Of a stretch of 64,000 nucleotides of DNA, positions 53,537-62,600 are shown piece by piece. Numbering within the stretch: position 1 is the first letter of the stretch; each line of letters starts with the position of its first letter. The DNA is from QHVT01 sp036389275 (GTDB lineage Bacteria; Acidobacteriota; Thermoanaerobaculia; Gp7-AA8). Made by a program: the position numbers and the translations under genes. Below the pieces are notes generated by a model. That model saw only the letters and a list, made by a program, of their open reading frames with translations, was not told the origin of the DNA and did no database searches. The stretch spans positions 29,969 to 93,968 of the forward strand of contig DASVQE010000093.1 in NCBI GenBank assembly GCA_036389275.1, given 5' to 3'.

Positions 53537-54679
53537 ATGAACGAACGAATCCTCCTGGTCGACGACGACCCGTACATCACCGAGGCGCTGGCGCTGACGC
53601 TCGACCGCCGCGGACGTACCACCGTGGTGTGCTCCGACGTGGAGTCGGCCGAGCTCGCGCTGACGCGGTTCGGCGCCACGCACCTCGTCACCGACGTGCA
53701 GTTCTCCGGGGGCTTCGGCTTCGAAGGGCTGCACTTCCTCGGACGCGTCCACGAGCAACTGCCCGACTGCCGCATCGTGTTGATCAGCGGCATGGTCACC
53801 GAGCCGCTGCGCGCGAAGGCGCTCGAGAGCGGCGCGTCGGCGCTGCTGTCGAAGCCCTTCGACCTCGAAGAGCTCGAGACCGCGCTGGCCACCGGCGACG
53901 AAGGCGGCGACGACTACCAGCTCGTGCGCGTCACGCCGCTCGACGAGCTGCTGCGCAGCGATCTGCTCTTCTCCGCCTATCAACCCATCGTGCGGCTCGA
54001 GAACGGCCGCGCCGTGCCGTTCGCGTACGAAGCGCTGGCGCGCGTGCACGGCGACTGGGCGCTGGGCGGACCGGCCGAGCTGTTCGACTACGCCGCGCGC
54101 CGCGCCCGTCTCGCGGAGCTGAACCTCGCCGCGATCGAGCGCGCCTTCGCCGGCGCCGCCGAGCTGCCGCCCGAGTCGCTGGTCTTCATGAACGTCGATC
54201 CGCTCACCTTCGGCGACGGCCTGGTGCAGTTGCTCCAGCGCGTCTCCGCGCGCAGCTCGCTGCCGCTCACGCGCGTCGTGCTCGAGGTGACGGAGCGCTC
54301 CGCGTTCACCTCGCACGCGATCGTTGACCGCACCTTCGGCGCGCTGCGCGACCTCGGCATCCGCTTCGCCCTCGACGATCACGGCTCCGCCTACTCGCAC
54401 CTCTCCGAGATCGGACGCATCCAGCCGTCGTTCATCAAGATCAGCCATGAGTTCGGAACGGGGTTCGAGCACGACGAGACGAAGCTGCGGATCATCCGCC
54501 ACGTGGTCGGACTGGCCACGGACTTCGGCTGCGAGATCGTCCTCGAAGGCGTCGAGACCTCCGACACCGCGCGCGCCGCGGCGGGTCTGGGGATCGGTCT
54601 CGCGCAGGGCTTCCACTTCGGCCGCGCGCGCGCCGCCGCGCACTGGTCGCACTTCGCACCGGCGAGCTGCGCCGCGTGA
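53537..54679 (+). CDS. REC-EAL response regulator, probable c-di-GMP phosphodiesterase
   Basis: A 380-residue protein. Receiver: RILLVDDDPYITEALAL, phospho-Asp in HLVTDVQFSG and Lys in ALLSKPFDLE. EAL domain (about 145-370): YEALARV, FMNVDPLTF, VVLEVTERS, RFALDDHGSAYSHL, FIKISHEF, LEGVETS and LAQGFHFG. Both Asp of the usual DDFGTG loop are kept but Phe-Gly-Thr is His-Gly-Ser, so activity is likely though not certain. AAGGAG precedes the ATG. The next gene encodes a GGDEF cyclase, so the pair may balance c-di-GMP under one promoter. Confidence 0.9.
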   Translation: MNERILLVDDDPYITEALALTLDRRGRTTVVCSDVESAELALTRFGATHLVTDVQFSGGFGFEGLHFLGRVHEQLPDCRIVLISGMVTEPLRAKALESGASALLSKPFDLEELETALATGDEGGDDYQLVRVTPLDELLRSDLLFSAYQPIVRLENGRAVPFAYEALARVHGDWALGGPAELFDYAARRARLAELNLAAIERAFAGAAELPPESLVFMNVDPLTFGDGLVQLLQRVSARSSLPLTRVVLEVTERSAFTSHAIVDRTFGALRDLGIRFALDDHGSAYSHLSEIGRIQPSFIKISHEFGTGFEHDETKLRIIRHVVGLATDFGCEIVLEGVETSDTARAAAGLGIGLAQGFHFGRARAAAHWSHFAPASCAA

Positions 54680-54693
54680 AAGGCAGAAACGTC

Positions 54694-55707
54694 ATGAAAG
54701 CAAAAGTAACGATCGTCGCCGTCCTGATGGTGGCCGTCCTCGTGCTCGTGCTGGCCATGCAGAATGCGCAGGTCGCGCTGGCCGGCCTGCTGGTCCTCGG
54801 CGTGACGGCCTTCGCCGCCACCGGCTTCGACTTCGAGCAGAGCGCGCAACTGCAGGGCCGCGTCGAGGCGCTGCAACTGCTGCAGGATCTCAGCGGCCTG
54901 CTGCAGATCAGCACGAGCATCGACGAAGCGTGCGAGCTGCTGCCGGTCTTCGGCGCGCGGCTCTTTCCCGGCAGCAGCGGCTCGATCTACCTGATCGGCG
55001 ACGAGCAGACGCGCCTGGCCGCGTCGTGGGGCGTGCCCACCGCCGGCTCGCGCTGCGTGCCGCTCTACGCGCACGGCCACACCTTCGGCGTCCTCGCGCT
55101 CGACCGCGTGCGCGACGAGCAGAACGTCGTTCCGTTCGCCGAGCAGGTCGCCCTGGCGCTGGCGAACCTGCGCCGGCAGGAGACGCTGCAACTGCGCGCG
55201 CTGCGCGATCCGCTCACCGGCCTCTTCAACCGCCGCTACGTCGCCGAGTTCCTGCAGCGCGAGCTGCGCCATGACGAGCCGGTCGCCGTGGCCATGATCG
55301 ACGTCGATCACTTCAAGCGCTACAACGACACCTTCGGCCACGCCGGCGGCGACCTGCTGCTCCAGCACGTCGCGCGGGCCATGCAGCGCGTCTTCCGCGA
55401 GGCCGACGTGGTCTGCCGCTATGGCGGCGAAGAGTTCCTCGTGGTGATGCCGGGCGCCACGCTCGACGACGTCCGCGCGTACGCCGAGATCCTCACTTCC
55501 GAAGTGCGGCGCATGCACGTGCAGCACGACGGCGAGATCCTCGGCGGCGCCACGCTGTCGATCGGCATCGCCGTCTCGCCGCACCACGGCACCGCCCCCG
55601 AAACCCTGATCGCCTCCGCCGACCGCGCCATGTACGCCGCCAAGAGCGCCGGACGCGATCGCATCGCCTCTCCACAGCCGCAGGCCGTCGGCCGCGACGC
55701 CGCCTGA
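54694..55707 (+). CDS. Membrane-bound GGDEF diguanylate cyclase
   Basis: About 337 residues. Two hydrophobic helices lie at the N terminus (IVAVLMVAVLVLVLAMQ, LAGLLVLGVTAFAATGF). A GAF-like region (LLQISTSIDEACELLPVF, GSIYLIGDEQTRLAASWG, FGVLALDRV) is followed by a GGDEF domain with DPLTGLFNRRY, MIDVDHFKRYND and RYGGEEFLVV; GGEEF is an active form. An inhibitory RxxD site is not obvious. ATG 54694 was chosen over GTG 54676 because a weak AAAGG lies upstream; GTG 54676 would overlap the REC-EAL stop by four bases. Confidence 0.9.
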   Translation: MKAKVTIVAVLMVAVLVLVLAMQNAQVALAGLLVLGVTAFAATGFDFEQSAQLQGRVEALQLLQDLSGLLQISTSIDEACELLPVFGARLFPGSSGSIYLIGDEQTRLAASWGVPTAGSRCVPLYAHGHTFGVLALDRVRDEQNVVPFAEQVALALANLRRQETLQLRALRDPLTGLFNRRYVAEFLQRELRHDEPVAVAMIDVDHFKRYNDTFGHAGGDLLLQHVARAMQRVFREADVVCRYGGEEFLVVMPGATLDDVRAYAEILTSEVRRMHVQHDGEILGGATLSIGIAVSPHHGTAPETLIASADRAMYAAKSAGRDRIASPQPQAVGRDAA

Positions 55708-55726
55708 TTCGATAAAGGACATTCCC

Positions 55727-56371
55727 ATGAGCGCACTCGAGCAATACACACCCGCACCCGCCGAACGCCGCATCGAGCCGCGCATCCGCGTGGCCTTCCG
55801 CATCGCCGCCCACATCGGGCGCGGCGACGGGACGCTCGTCGACCTGAGCCTCCACGGCGCGCGCGTGCGCCACACCTGCGTGGCCGTGCGCGGCTCGCGC
55901 CTCCGCCTCGCCTTCGAATGGGAAGCCGATCGCTTCGCCGCGACGGCCGAGGTGCTGGCCTCGCGCGTGGTGAGCATCGGCGGCGGCGCGACGACGTTCG
56001 AGTCGCGGCTGCGCTTCCTCGCCTTCGAAGGGCGCTCGTCGGAACTGCTCTCGCGCGTGCTCGACGCCATCGAGAACTACGACCTCCGCCGCTGGGTCGA
56101 CAACCTGCACGGCTGGCGCAACGACGCGCGCGGCGACGAGCAGACCCGGAGCTCGGAGCTCGTGCGCTACCGTCTCATCGGCGCGAGGTGGGAAAAGCGC
56201 GTCACGCATGATGCGCAACAGCCGCCGACCGGATTCGTGCTGCCGGCCAGCGTGAGCGAGTTCGAAGCGGCGAAATTGTGCGACACCTACGCGCGCAGCG
56301 ACGACGCGGGACGCGAATTGCTCAGGAAAATGGCCGCGGCGGTCGTTGGGTCTCCGGATGGAATACCATAA
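55727..56371 (+). CDS. PilZ-domain protein, probable c-di-GMP receptor
   Basis: A 214-residue protein. The PilZ signature is complete: RRIEPRIRV (RxxxR) at about 14-22 and DLSLHGARV (D/NxSxxG) at about 39-47, with a hydrophobic barrel following. The C-terminal half is helical (ELLSRVLDAIENYDLRRW, EFEAAKLCDTYARSDDAG) and unknown. Position right after phosphodiesterase and cyclase genes fits an effector of the same c-di-GMP pool. AAAGGA precedes the ATG. Confidence 0.88.
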   Translation: MSALEQYTPAPAERRIEPRIRVAFRIAAHIGRGDGTLVDLSLHGARVRHTCVAVRGSRLRLAFEWEADRFAATAEVLASRVVSIGGGATTFESRLRFLAFEGRSSELLSRVLDAIENYDLRRWVDNLHGWRNDARGDEQTRSSELVRYRLIGARWEKRVTHDAQQPPTGFVLPASVSEFEAAKLCDTYARSDDAGRELLRKMAAAVVGSPDGIP

Positions 56372-56379
56372 AGGAGGTA

Positions 56380-56397
56380 GTGCGTAGTTACGGATAA
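56380..56397 (+). promoter_or_regulatory. Strong Shine-Dalgarno with a five-codon reading frame before the kinase start
   Basis: AAGGAGG (56371-56377) is followed after two bases by GTG CGT AGT TAC GGA TAA, and the kinase GTG starts immediately after that TAA. The Shine-Dalgarno is therefore 20 bases from the kinase start but close to the mini-frame start. It could be a leader peptide or simple coincidence. Confidence 0.3.
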
Positions 56398-57834
56398 GTG
56401 ACGTACGACGCCATCGCCGCGTTCGCGCGGCGCGCCATCCGCGAGCGGAATCTGCCGACTCTGACGCGGGTGCTGATCGAGTGCGCGGTGGAGCTCACCG
56501 GCGCGCTCGCGGGAGAAGTGTATGTCGTGCATGCCGTCGACGCGGAGCCGCGGCTGGTGCACGGCAGCGGTCCGGCGTCGACGGCGACGGCGCGCGCGAT
56601 CGTGCGCGAGGCAGCGGCGGCGCCGCACGGCATCGCCCGCACGCTCGACGGCGATGCGTACTTTACCTACGCAGCCGCGGCGGCGGCGCGCTGCAGCACC
56701 GAGCTCTGGATCGGCGTCCTCTACGCGACTCGCACGCTCGGCGCCGAGGAAGCGGCGGCGCTCGAAACGCTCATGGCCATCTTCGCCGCCAGCGTCGCGC
56801 ACGGCACGATGGAAGAGCGGCTGCAGCAGGACGAGGCGCTGCTGCGGCTCGCCTTCGAGCAGATCCCGGCCGTGCTCTGGACCGCCGACCGCAATCTCGT
56901 CGTCACCTCGGCGCAAGGCGCGGCGAAGCTCGACCTGCCGAAGATCGAGCGCGTCGGCAAGCGTCTGACCGAGCTCGCTCTCGACGAGGACTCGCTGCCG
57001 GTCCGCGCGTCGCTGGCCGCGCTCGAAGGAAAGTCGACGACGTACGAGTACACCTACTACGACCGCCGCTTCGAGAACCGCATCGAGCCGCTGCGCGACG
57101 CCAGCGGCGCCATCGCCGGCGTGATCGGCATCGCCTTCGACGTCACGGCCCGTTCGCGTGCCGAGGAAGAGCTGCGCGCGTCGCGCGAAGAGCTGCGCAG
57201 CCTCGGCGTGCACATGCAGCGCGTGCAGGAGAACGAGCGCCGCCGCATCGCCCACGAGCTGCACGACGACCTCGGCCAGCGCCTCACCGCCATCCACTTC
57301 GAGCTCGAGAACGCCGCCGCCGCCCTCGGCGAGCGCGCCGCGATCCTCGAGACCGTGCGCGCGCTCGCCAAGTCGAGCATCGGCGAAGTGCGCCGGGTGG
57401 CCATGGCCTTGCGTCCCGGCATCCTCGACGAGCTCGGGCTGCGCGCCGCCGTCGAGCAGGAGCTCTCCGCCTTCCGCACCCGCACCGGCATCGAGTGCCG
57501 CCTCCGCTTCGAATGGGACGAAGCGCTCGATGACGATCTCGCCACCGCCATCTACCGCATCGTCCAGGAAGCGCTGACCAACATCGCCCGTCACGCCGGC
57601 GCCACGCGCGTCTCCGTCACGCTCGACGTGCGCGATGAGCGCGTCTGCCTCAGCGTGCAGGACGACGGCCGCGGCATCGAGCCCGGCGACCTGCTCCGCG
57701 CCACGTCCATCGGACTGCTCGGCTTGCGCGAGCGCGCCTCCGCGTTCGGCGGCGAAGTGGAGATCACCGGCACGCCCGGCGAAGGAACGACCGTGCTGGT
57801 GCGGCTGCCGCTTCCGGCAGAGGTTGCGGTGTGA
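56398..57834 (+). CDS. GAF-PAS-HisKA_3 sensor histidine kinase
   Basis: A 478-residue cytoplasmic kinase. GAF-like region about 15-145 (LIECAVELTGALAGEVYVV, LWIGVLYATRTLGAEE), PAS about 155-255 (LLRLAFEQIPAVLWTADRN, AGVIGIAFDVTARSRAEEEL). The dimerisation helix holds the phospho-His in ERRRIAHELHDDLGQRL. ATPase domain: YRIVQEALTNIARHAGA, VQDDGRGIEPGD and IGLLGLRERASAFGG. It is coupled to the next gene, a NarL-type regulator, by a four-base overlap (GTGA), so they form a two-component pair. Confidence 0.93.
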   Translation: MTYDAIAAFARRAIRERNLPTLTRVLIECAVELTGALAGEVYVVHAVDAEPRLVHGSGPASTATARAIVREAAAAPHGIARTLDGDAYFTYAAAAAARCSTELWIGVLYATRTLGAEEAAALETLMAIFAASVAHGTMEERLQQDEALLRLAFEQIPAVLWTADRNLVVTSAQGAAKLDLPKIERVGKRLTELALDEDSLPVRASLAALEGKSTTYEYTYYDRRFENRIEPLRDASGAIAGVIGIAFDVTARSRAEEELRASREELRSLGVHMQRVQENERRRIAHELHDDLGQRLTAIHFELENAAAALGERAAILETVRALAKSSIGEVRRVAMALRPGILDELGLRAAVEQELSAFRTRTGIECRLRFEWDEALDDDLATAIYRIVQEALTNIARHAGATRVSVTLDVRDERVCLSVQDDGRGIEPGDLLRATSIGLLGLRERASAFGGEVEITGTPGEGTTVLVRLPLPAEVAV

Positions 57835-58460
57835 ACATCCTCGTTGCCGACGATCACTCGATCGTCCGCAAAGGTCTGCACGGCATCATCAGCAGGCGTC
57901 CGGCGTGGAAGATCGGCGCGGAAGCGGCGACCGCCGACGAGCTCTTCGCCGCGCTCGCGCGCGACCGCTTCGACGTGCTCGTGCTCGACCTCGTGCTGCG
58001 CGACCGCAGCGGCATCGATCTCCTGGCCGAGCTGCGGCGCGCCTATCCGTCGCTGCCGGTGCTCATGCTCAGCATGCATCCGGAGGAGCAGTACGCCATC
58101 CGCTGCCTGCGCGCCGGCGCAAAGGCGTATGTATCGAAGGACGCCAGTGCGGATGAAATCCTGGAAGCCATCGAGCGCGTGGCCTCGGGACGGCCGTGGG
58201 TCAGCAGCGCCGTCGCCGAACAGCTCGCCGCGCAGGTCGGCGCGACTGCGGAGGCGGTGCCGGCGCACGAGCTGCTCTCGCCGCGCGAGTTCGAAGTCTT
58301 CCGCCTGCTCGCCGCCGGCCGCACCATGACCGAGATCGCCGCCACGCTGCGCATCAGCATCAAGACCGCCAGCACCTATCGCGCACGCATCCTGGAGAAG
58401 ACCGGCTTCCACTCGAACGCGGACATCGTCGCTTATGCCGTGCGCGCCAATCTCATCTGA
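57831..58460 (+). CDS. NarL/FixJ-type response regulator
   Basis: A 209-residue regulator. Receiver: NILVADDHSIVRKGL, Asp in VLVLDLVLRDRSG and SKDAS Lys. Linker at about 125-145. GerE helix-turn-helix: LLSPREFEVFRLLAAGRT, TEIAATLRISIKTASTYRARI and LEKTGFHS. It is the cognate partner of the overlapping kinase. Target genes unknown. A 96-base gap without a gene follows. Confidence 0.94.
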   Translation: MNILVADDHSIVRKGLHGIISRRPAWKIGAEAATADELFAALARDRFDVLVLDLVLRDRSGIDLLAELRRAYPSLPVLMLSMHPEEQYAIRCLRAGAKAYVSKDASADEILEAIERVASGRPWVSSAVAEQLAAQVGATAEAVPAHELLSPREFEVFRLLAAGRTMTEIAATLRISIKTASTYRARILEKTGFHSNADIVAYAVRANLI

Positions 58461-58556
58461 CGGTGTAGGAGCCGTCCTACCCTCAAACTTCCGCTCCGTC
58501 TGATTTTCGGCCTAGCGCCCGACCTCTATGCTCGGCATCGGTCCGAGGTATCCAAC

Positions 58557-59618
58557 ATGATTGCAGCAGGAAGAGACAATGCCGGCGCGAGCTTCGCGCT
58601 GACCGAACGTGACGAAACCCGCGGGCTGGCCGTCTACGACGCGCTGTTCGCATCCGACCTGGCCGGCATCTGCGTGTTCGGCCCCGGCGGCGCGATCATT
58701 CACGCGAACGACTACTTCCTGCGGCTGCACGGCCTCGACAATTGGACGTCGAAGTCGTGGGGCGAGCTGACCGCGCCCGAACATCGCTGCATGGACGTGC
58801 GCGCGCTCGCCGAAGTGCGTGCTTCCGGCAGGAGCGCGGCGTACGAGAAGGAGTGTCTCCGTCCCGACGGCAGCCGCATCCTCGTGCAGAGCACGCTCAC
58901 CGAAAGCATCGACGGCGAGATCGTCTGCCTGAGCGTGGACCGCACGCCGAAGCTGGAAGCGCAGGCGGCGCTGCTCGAGCTGGAGAGCTTCGCCTACTCC
59001 GTCGCCCACGACCTGCGCGCGCCGCTGCGGGTGATGTCGGGTTTCGCGCGCGAGCTCGAAACGGATCACGCCTCGTCGCTGAACGCGCGCGGACTGCACT
59101 GCCTCGACCGCATCCGCAACGGCGCCCGCCGCATGGGCGTGCTCATCGAAGACGTGCTGCATCTGTCGCGCCTCGCGCCGCTGCGCACGCAACGCGCCGA
59201 CGTCAGCGCGATGGCGCGCGAGATCGTCGCCGAGCAGGAAGAGAACGGCGTGACGTTCGTCATCGAGGACGGGCTGTACGAAGCAGCCGATCCGAAACTG
59301 CTGCGCATCGCGCTGACGAACCTGATCGGCAACGCCGTCAAGTACACGGCCGCGCGCGAAGACCCGCGCGTCGAGATCGGCCGCGTCGGCGAGGAGCTCT
59401 ACGTGCGCGACAACGGCGCCGGCTTCGACAGCGCCACCGCCTCCGCATCGCTCTTTGCGCCGTTCCAGCGCTTCCACCTCGCCACCGAGTTCGAAGGGCA
59501 CGGCATCGGTTTGTCCATCGTCGAGCGCATCGTGCGCCGCCATCGCGGCTCGATCCGCGCCGAGTCGCGTCCGGGCGAAGGAGCTACGTTCTTCTTCAGC
59601 CTCGGAGGAGGTCGTTGA
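58557..59618 (+). CDS. PAS-domain histidine kinase
   Basis: A 353-residue cytoplasmic kinase. PAS about 25-130 (GLAVYDALFASDLAGICVF, WGELTAPEH, RPDGSRILVQSTL). HisKA: FAYSVAHDLRAPLRVMSGF; HATPase: LTNLIGNAVKYTAARED, YVRDNGAGF and FEGHGIGLSIVERIV. VAHDLRAPLR is the form seen in bacteriophytochrome-like kinases, but no photoreceptor part is present. It overlaps the giant hybrid kinase by four bases (TTGA), whose N-terminal receiver is its obvious partner. Start ATG 58557 has a GAGG 12 bases upstream. Confidence 0.92.
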   Translation: MIAAGRDNAGASFALTERDETRGLAVYDALFASDLAGICVFGPGGAIIHANDYFLRLHGLDNWTSKSWGELTAPEHRCMDVRALAEVRASGRSAAYEKECLRPDGSRILVQSTLTESIDGEIVCLSVDRTPKLEAQAALLELESFAYSVAHDLRAPLRVMSGFARELETDHASSLNARGLHCLDRIRNGARRMGVLIEDVLHLSRLAPLRTQRADVSAMAREIVAEQEENGVTFVIEDGLYEAADPKLLRIALTNLIGNAVKYTAAREDPRVEIGRVGEELYVRDNGAGFDSATASASLFAPFQRFHLATEFEGHGIGLSIVERIVRRHRGSIRAESRPGEGATFFFSLGGGR

Positions 59619-62600
59619 GGCTTCTCTTCATCGAGGACCAGCCGGATGACGCCGACCTGATCGAGTCCGAGCTGCGGCGCTCCGGCTTCGCCTTCGAAGC
59701 GGTGCGCGTCGATACCCTCGCGGGCGTGCGCGACGCGCTCGCGGCCGGCGGCTGGTCGGCGATTCTGTGCGATGCGAACCTCCCCGGCTTTCACGGCCAC
59801 GATGCGCTGCGCCTGGTGCGCGCGCACGACCGCGAGATCCCGTTCCTGATCGTCTCCGGCGTCATCGGCGAAGAGCGCGCGGTCGACATGATCCGCGACG
59901 GCGCGAACGACTACATCAACAAAGACCACCTCGGCCGCCTCGCGCCGGCGCTCGAGCGCGAGCTGCGCGACGTGCAGTTGCGCCGCGAGCGCAACGACCT
60001 GTTCGACGCGCTCCGCCGCTCTGAGGAGCGCTATCGCCGCATCTTCGAGCACGCGCCCATCGGCGTCGCCGTCAGCACGCCCGATGGCCGCCTCGTCACC
60101 GCGAACGACCTGGTCGTGCGCACCATCGGCTATCCGCGCTCCGAGCTGCTCGGCCACCGGCTCTCCGAGTTTGCGGTAGACGCAAACGACGGCGACGGAC
60201 CCGAGCGCGCCTATCGCCGCAAGGACGGCTCGGTCGTGTGGGCCTCGGTCACGCGCGCGCCGATCGAGCTGCAGGGCGAAGTCACACAGATCGTCTGGCT
60301 GATCGAGGACATCACCGCGCGGCGCTACACGCAGGACCGCCTCTCGCTCCAGCAGCGGCTCCTCGACTCGGTCGAGCAGGCCGTGGTCGCCACCGATCTC
60401 GCCGGCTCGGTCATCTACTGGAACCGTTTCGCCGAGGTGCTCTACGGCTGGACCGCGGAGAACATCCTCGGCCGCAGCCTCATCGACCTCGTGCCGACGC
60501 TCTCCGCGGAATCAGCCGCGCCGGTGCTGCAGCGGCTGCTGCGCGGCGAGAGCTGGTCGGGCGAAGTGACGCTGCGCAAGTACGACGGGACGCAGTTCCC
60601 GGCCTGGGTGATCGGCGGTCCGTTCTTCGATGCGAACGGCCGCGTCATCGGCGTGGTCGGCGTGTCGTACGACATGTCCGAGCGCAAGCGCGCCGAGGAC
60701 GAGCTCCGCTCGAGCCGCGAGCAGCTCGCCGACGCGCAGCGCATCGCGCGCCTCGGCTCGTGGGAGTACGACCTCGCCACCGGCCGCCGCGTCTGGTCCG
60801 ACGAGCTCTATCGCATCTTCGGCTACGAGCCGGAGGAAGAGCCGAGCGTGGCGCTCTTCGACGCGCGCATCCATCCGCACGACTTGCCGTACGTGCAGGC
60901 GCGCCGCGTCCAGATCATGGAGGAACAAGGTCCGTTCGACGACCTGCAGCGGCTGATCATGCCGGACGGCGAGATCCGCTGGGCGCAGGGACGCGGGCGC
61001 TTCATCCACGACGAGCAGGGCCGCCCGATCAAGATCATGGGCGTGGTGCAGGACGTCACCGAGTCGCGCAATGCGTCGCACGAGCTGCAGCGCCGCGCGA
61101 TCCTGCAGGCGGCGGTGGCGAACCTCGGACACGTCGCGCTCAGCGGCGCGCCGATGGACGCGCTCATCGCGCAGACCGCCGCCGTCGTCTCCATGCATCT
61201 CGACGTCGATCTCTGCAGCATCGCCGAGCAGACCGACGACGGCTTCCGCTTCGCCGGCGGCGACGGCTGGGACGACCTCGAGATCGGCGCGCTCATCGAC
61301 GGCTCGCATCCGGAGTACACGCTCTCGACGCGCGCGCCGGTGGTGTTCGAGGATCTGGCCGCCGAGACGCGCTTCACCTCGCCGCGGCTGCTGCAGCAAG
61401 GTGTCGTCAGCGGCGCGCTCGTGCCGATCATCGGCGGCCACGACGAGTGGTGGGGCGTGCTCGGCGCGTTCATGCGCACGCCGCGGCAGTTCGCCACGAC
61501 CGACATCGATTTTCTCCGCAGCGTGGCCACGATCCTCGGCCAGGCCGCCGAGCGCCATCACGCCGAGGCGCAGGCGCGGCGGCGCGAGCGCCAGCAGAAC
61601 GCCATCGCGGAGCTGAGCAGACTGGCGCTCCGCTCCGCCGGCGACGAAACGCTGGCGCGCACCTGCGAGCTCCTCACCGAATGCGTCGACGCCGACTTCG
61701 CGCTCGTCTACGAGCTCGAGGCCGACCAGCTCCGCTACCGCGCCGGCCGCACCTGGCTCGACGCGCCGATCGGCCTCGTGCCGCTCACCGCCGCGCCGCA
61801 GGCCGCGAACGCGCTGCTGCTCAACGAGCCGAACGTCATCGGCGACTACTGGGCCAATCCCGATTTCCGCCGCCCGGTGCTCACCGACCACGGCATCCGC
61901 TCCGGCATCGCCGTTCCGATCTCCAGCGCGACCTACACGTTCGGCGTGCTCGCCGCCTACTCGCGCCGCGTCGACGCGATCAACGACGCCGACGTGCACT
62001 TCATCGAGGCGCTGGCGAACATCATCGCGGAGGCGGTGGCGCGCGAGCGCGCCGGCCTCGCGCTCGCCGCGTCCGAGCAGCGCTACCGCGAAGTCGTCGA
62101 AGGAGCGACGGAAGTCATCTTCACCATCTCGATGGACGGCACGTTCACCTCCGTGAACGCCGCGTTCGAGAAGGTCACCGGCTGGAACGCGGACGAGTGG
62201 ATCGGCCGCAAGTATATCGAGCTGGTCGACCCGAACGCGCGCATGCACTCCGGCTCCGTCTTCAAGCGCGTGGTCGCGAATCAGGAGTCGGTCTCCGACG
62301 TGCTGCCGATCATCGGACGCCACGGCCCGGTGCTGATCGAGCTGACGTCATTCCCGAAAGTCGAGAACGGACGCACCGCCGCGATCTACGGCTTCGCCCG
62401 CGACGTCACCGCGGCGCGCCGCGCCGAGCAGGAGCGGCAGCGCCTCACGCGCAACCTGCAACTGCTGCTCGAGTCGACGGTCGAAGGGATCGTCACCGCC
62501 GATCTCGACGGGCGCTGCACGCTCAGCAACGCCGCCGCCGCGTCGCTCATCGGCCGCAAGCCGGAAGAGGTGCACGGCGCCAACCTGCACGAGCTGCTGC

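Noticed and set aside
58742..59614. Upstream extension of the giant kinase frame
   Set aside because: It overlaps the PAS kinase gene in another frame and is Arg-rich; the receiver domain begins at TTG 59615.
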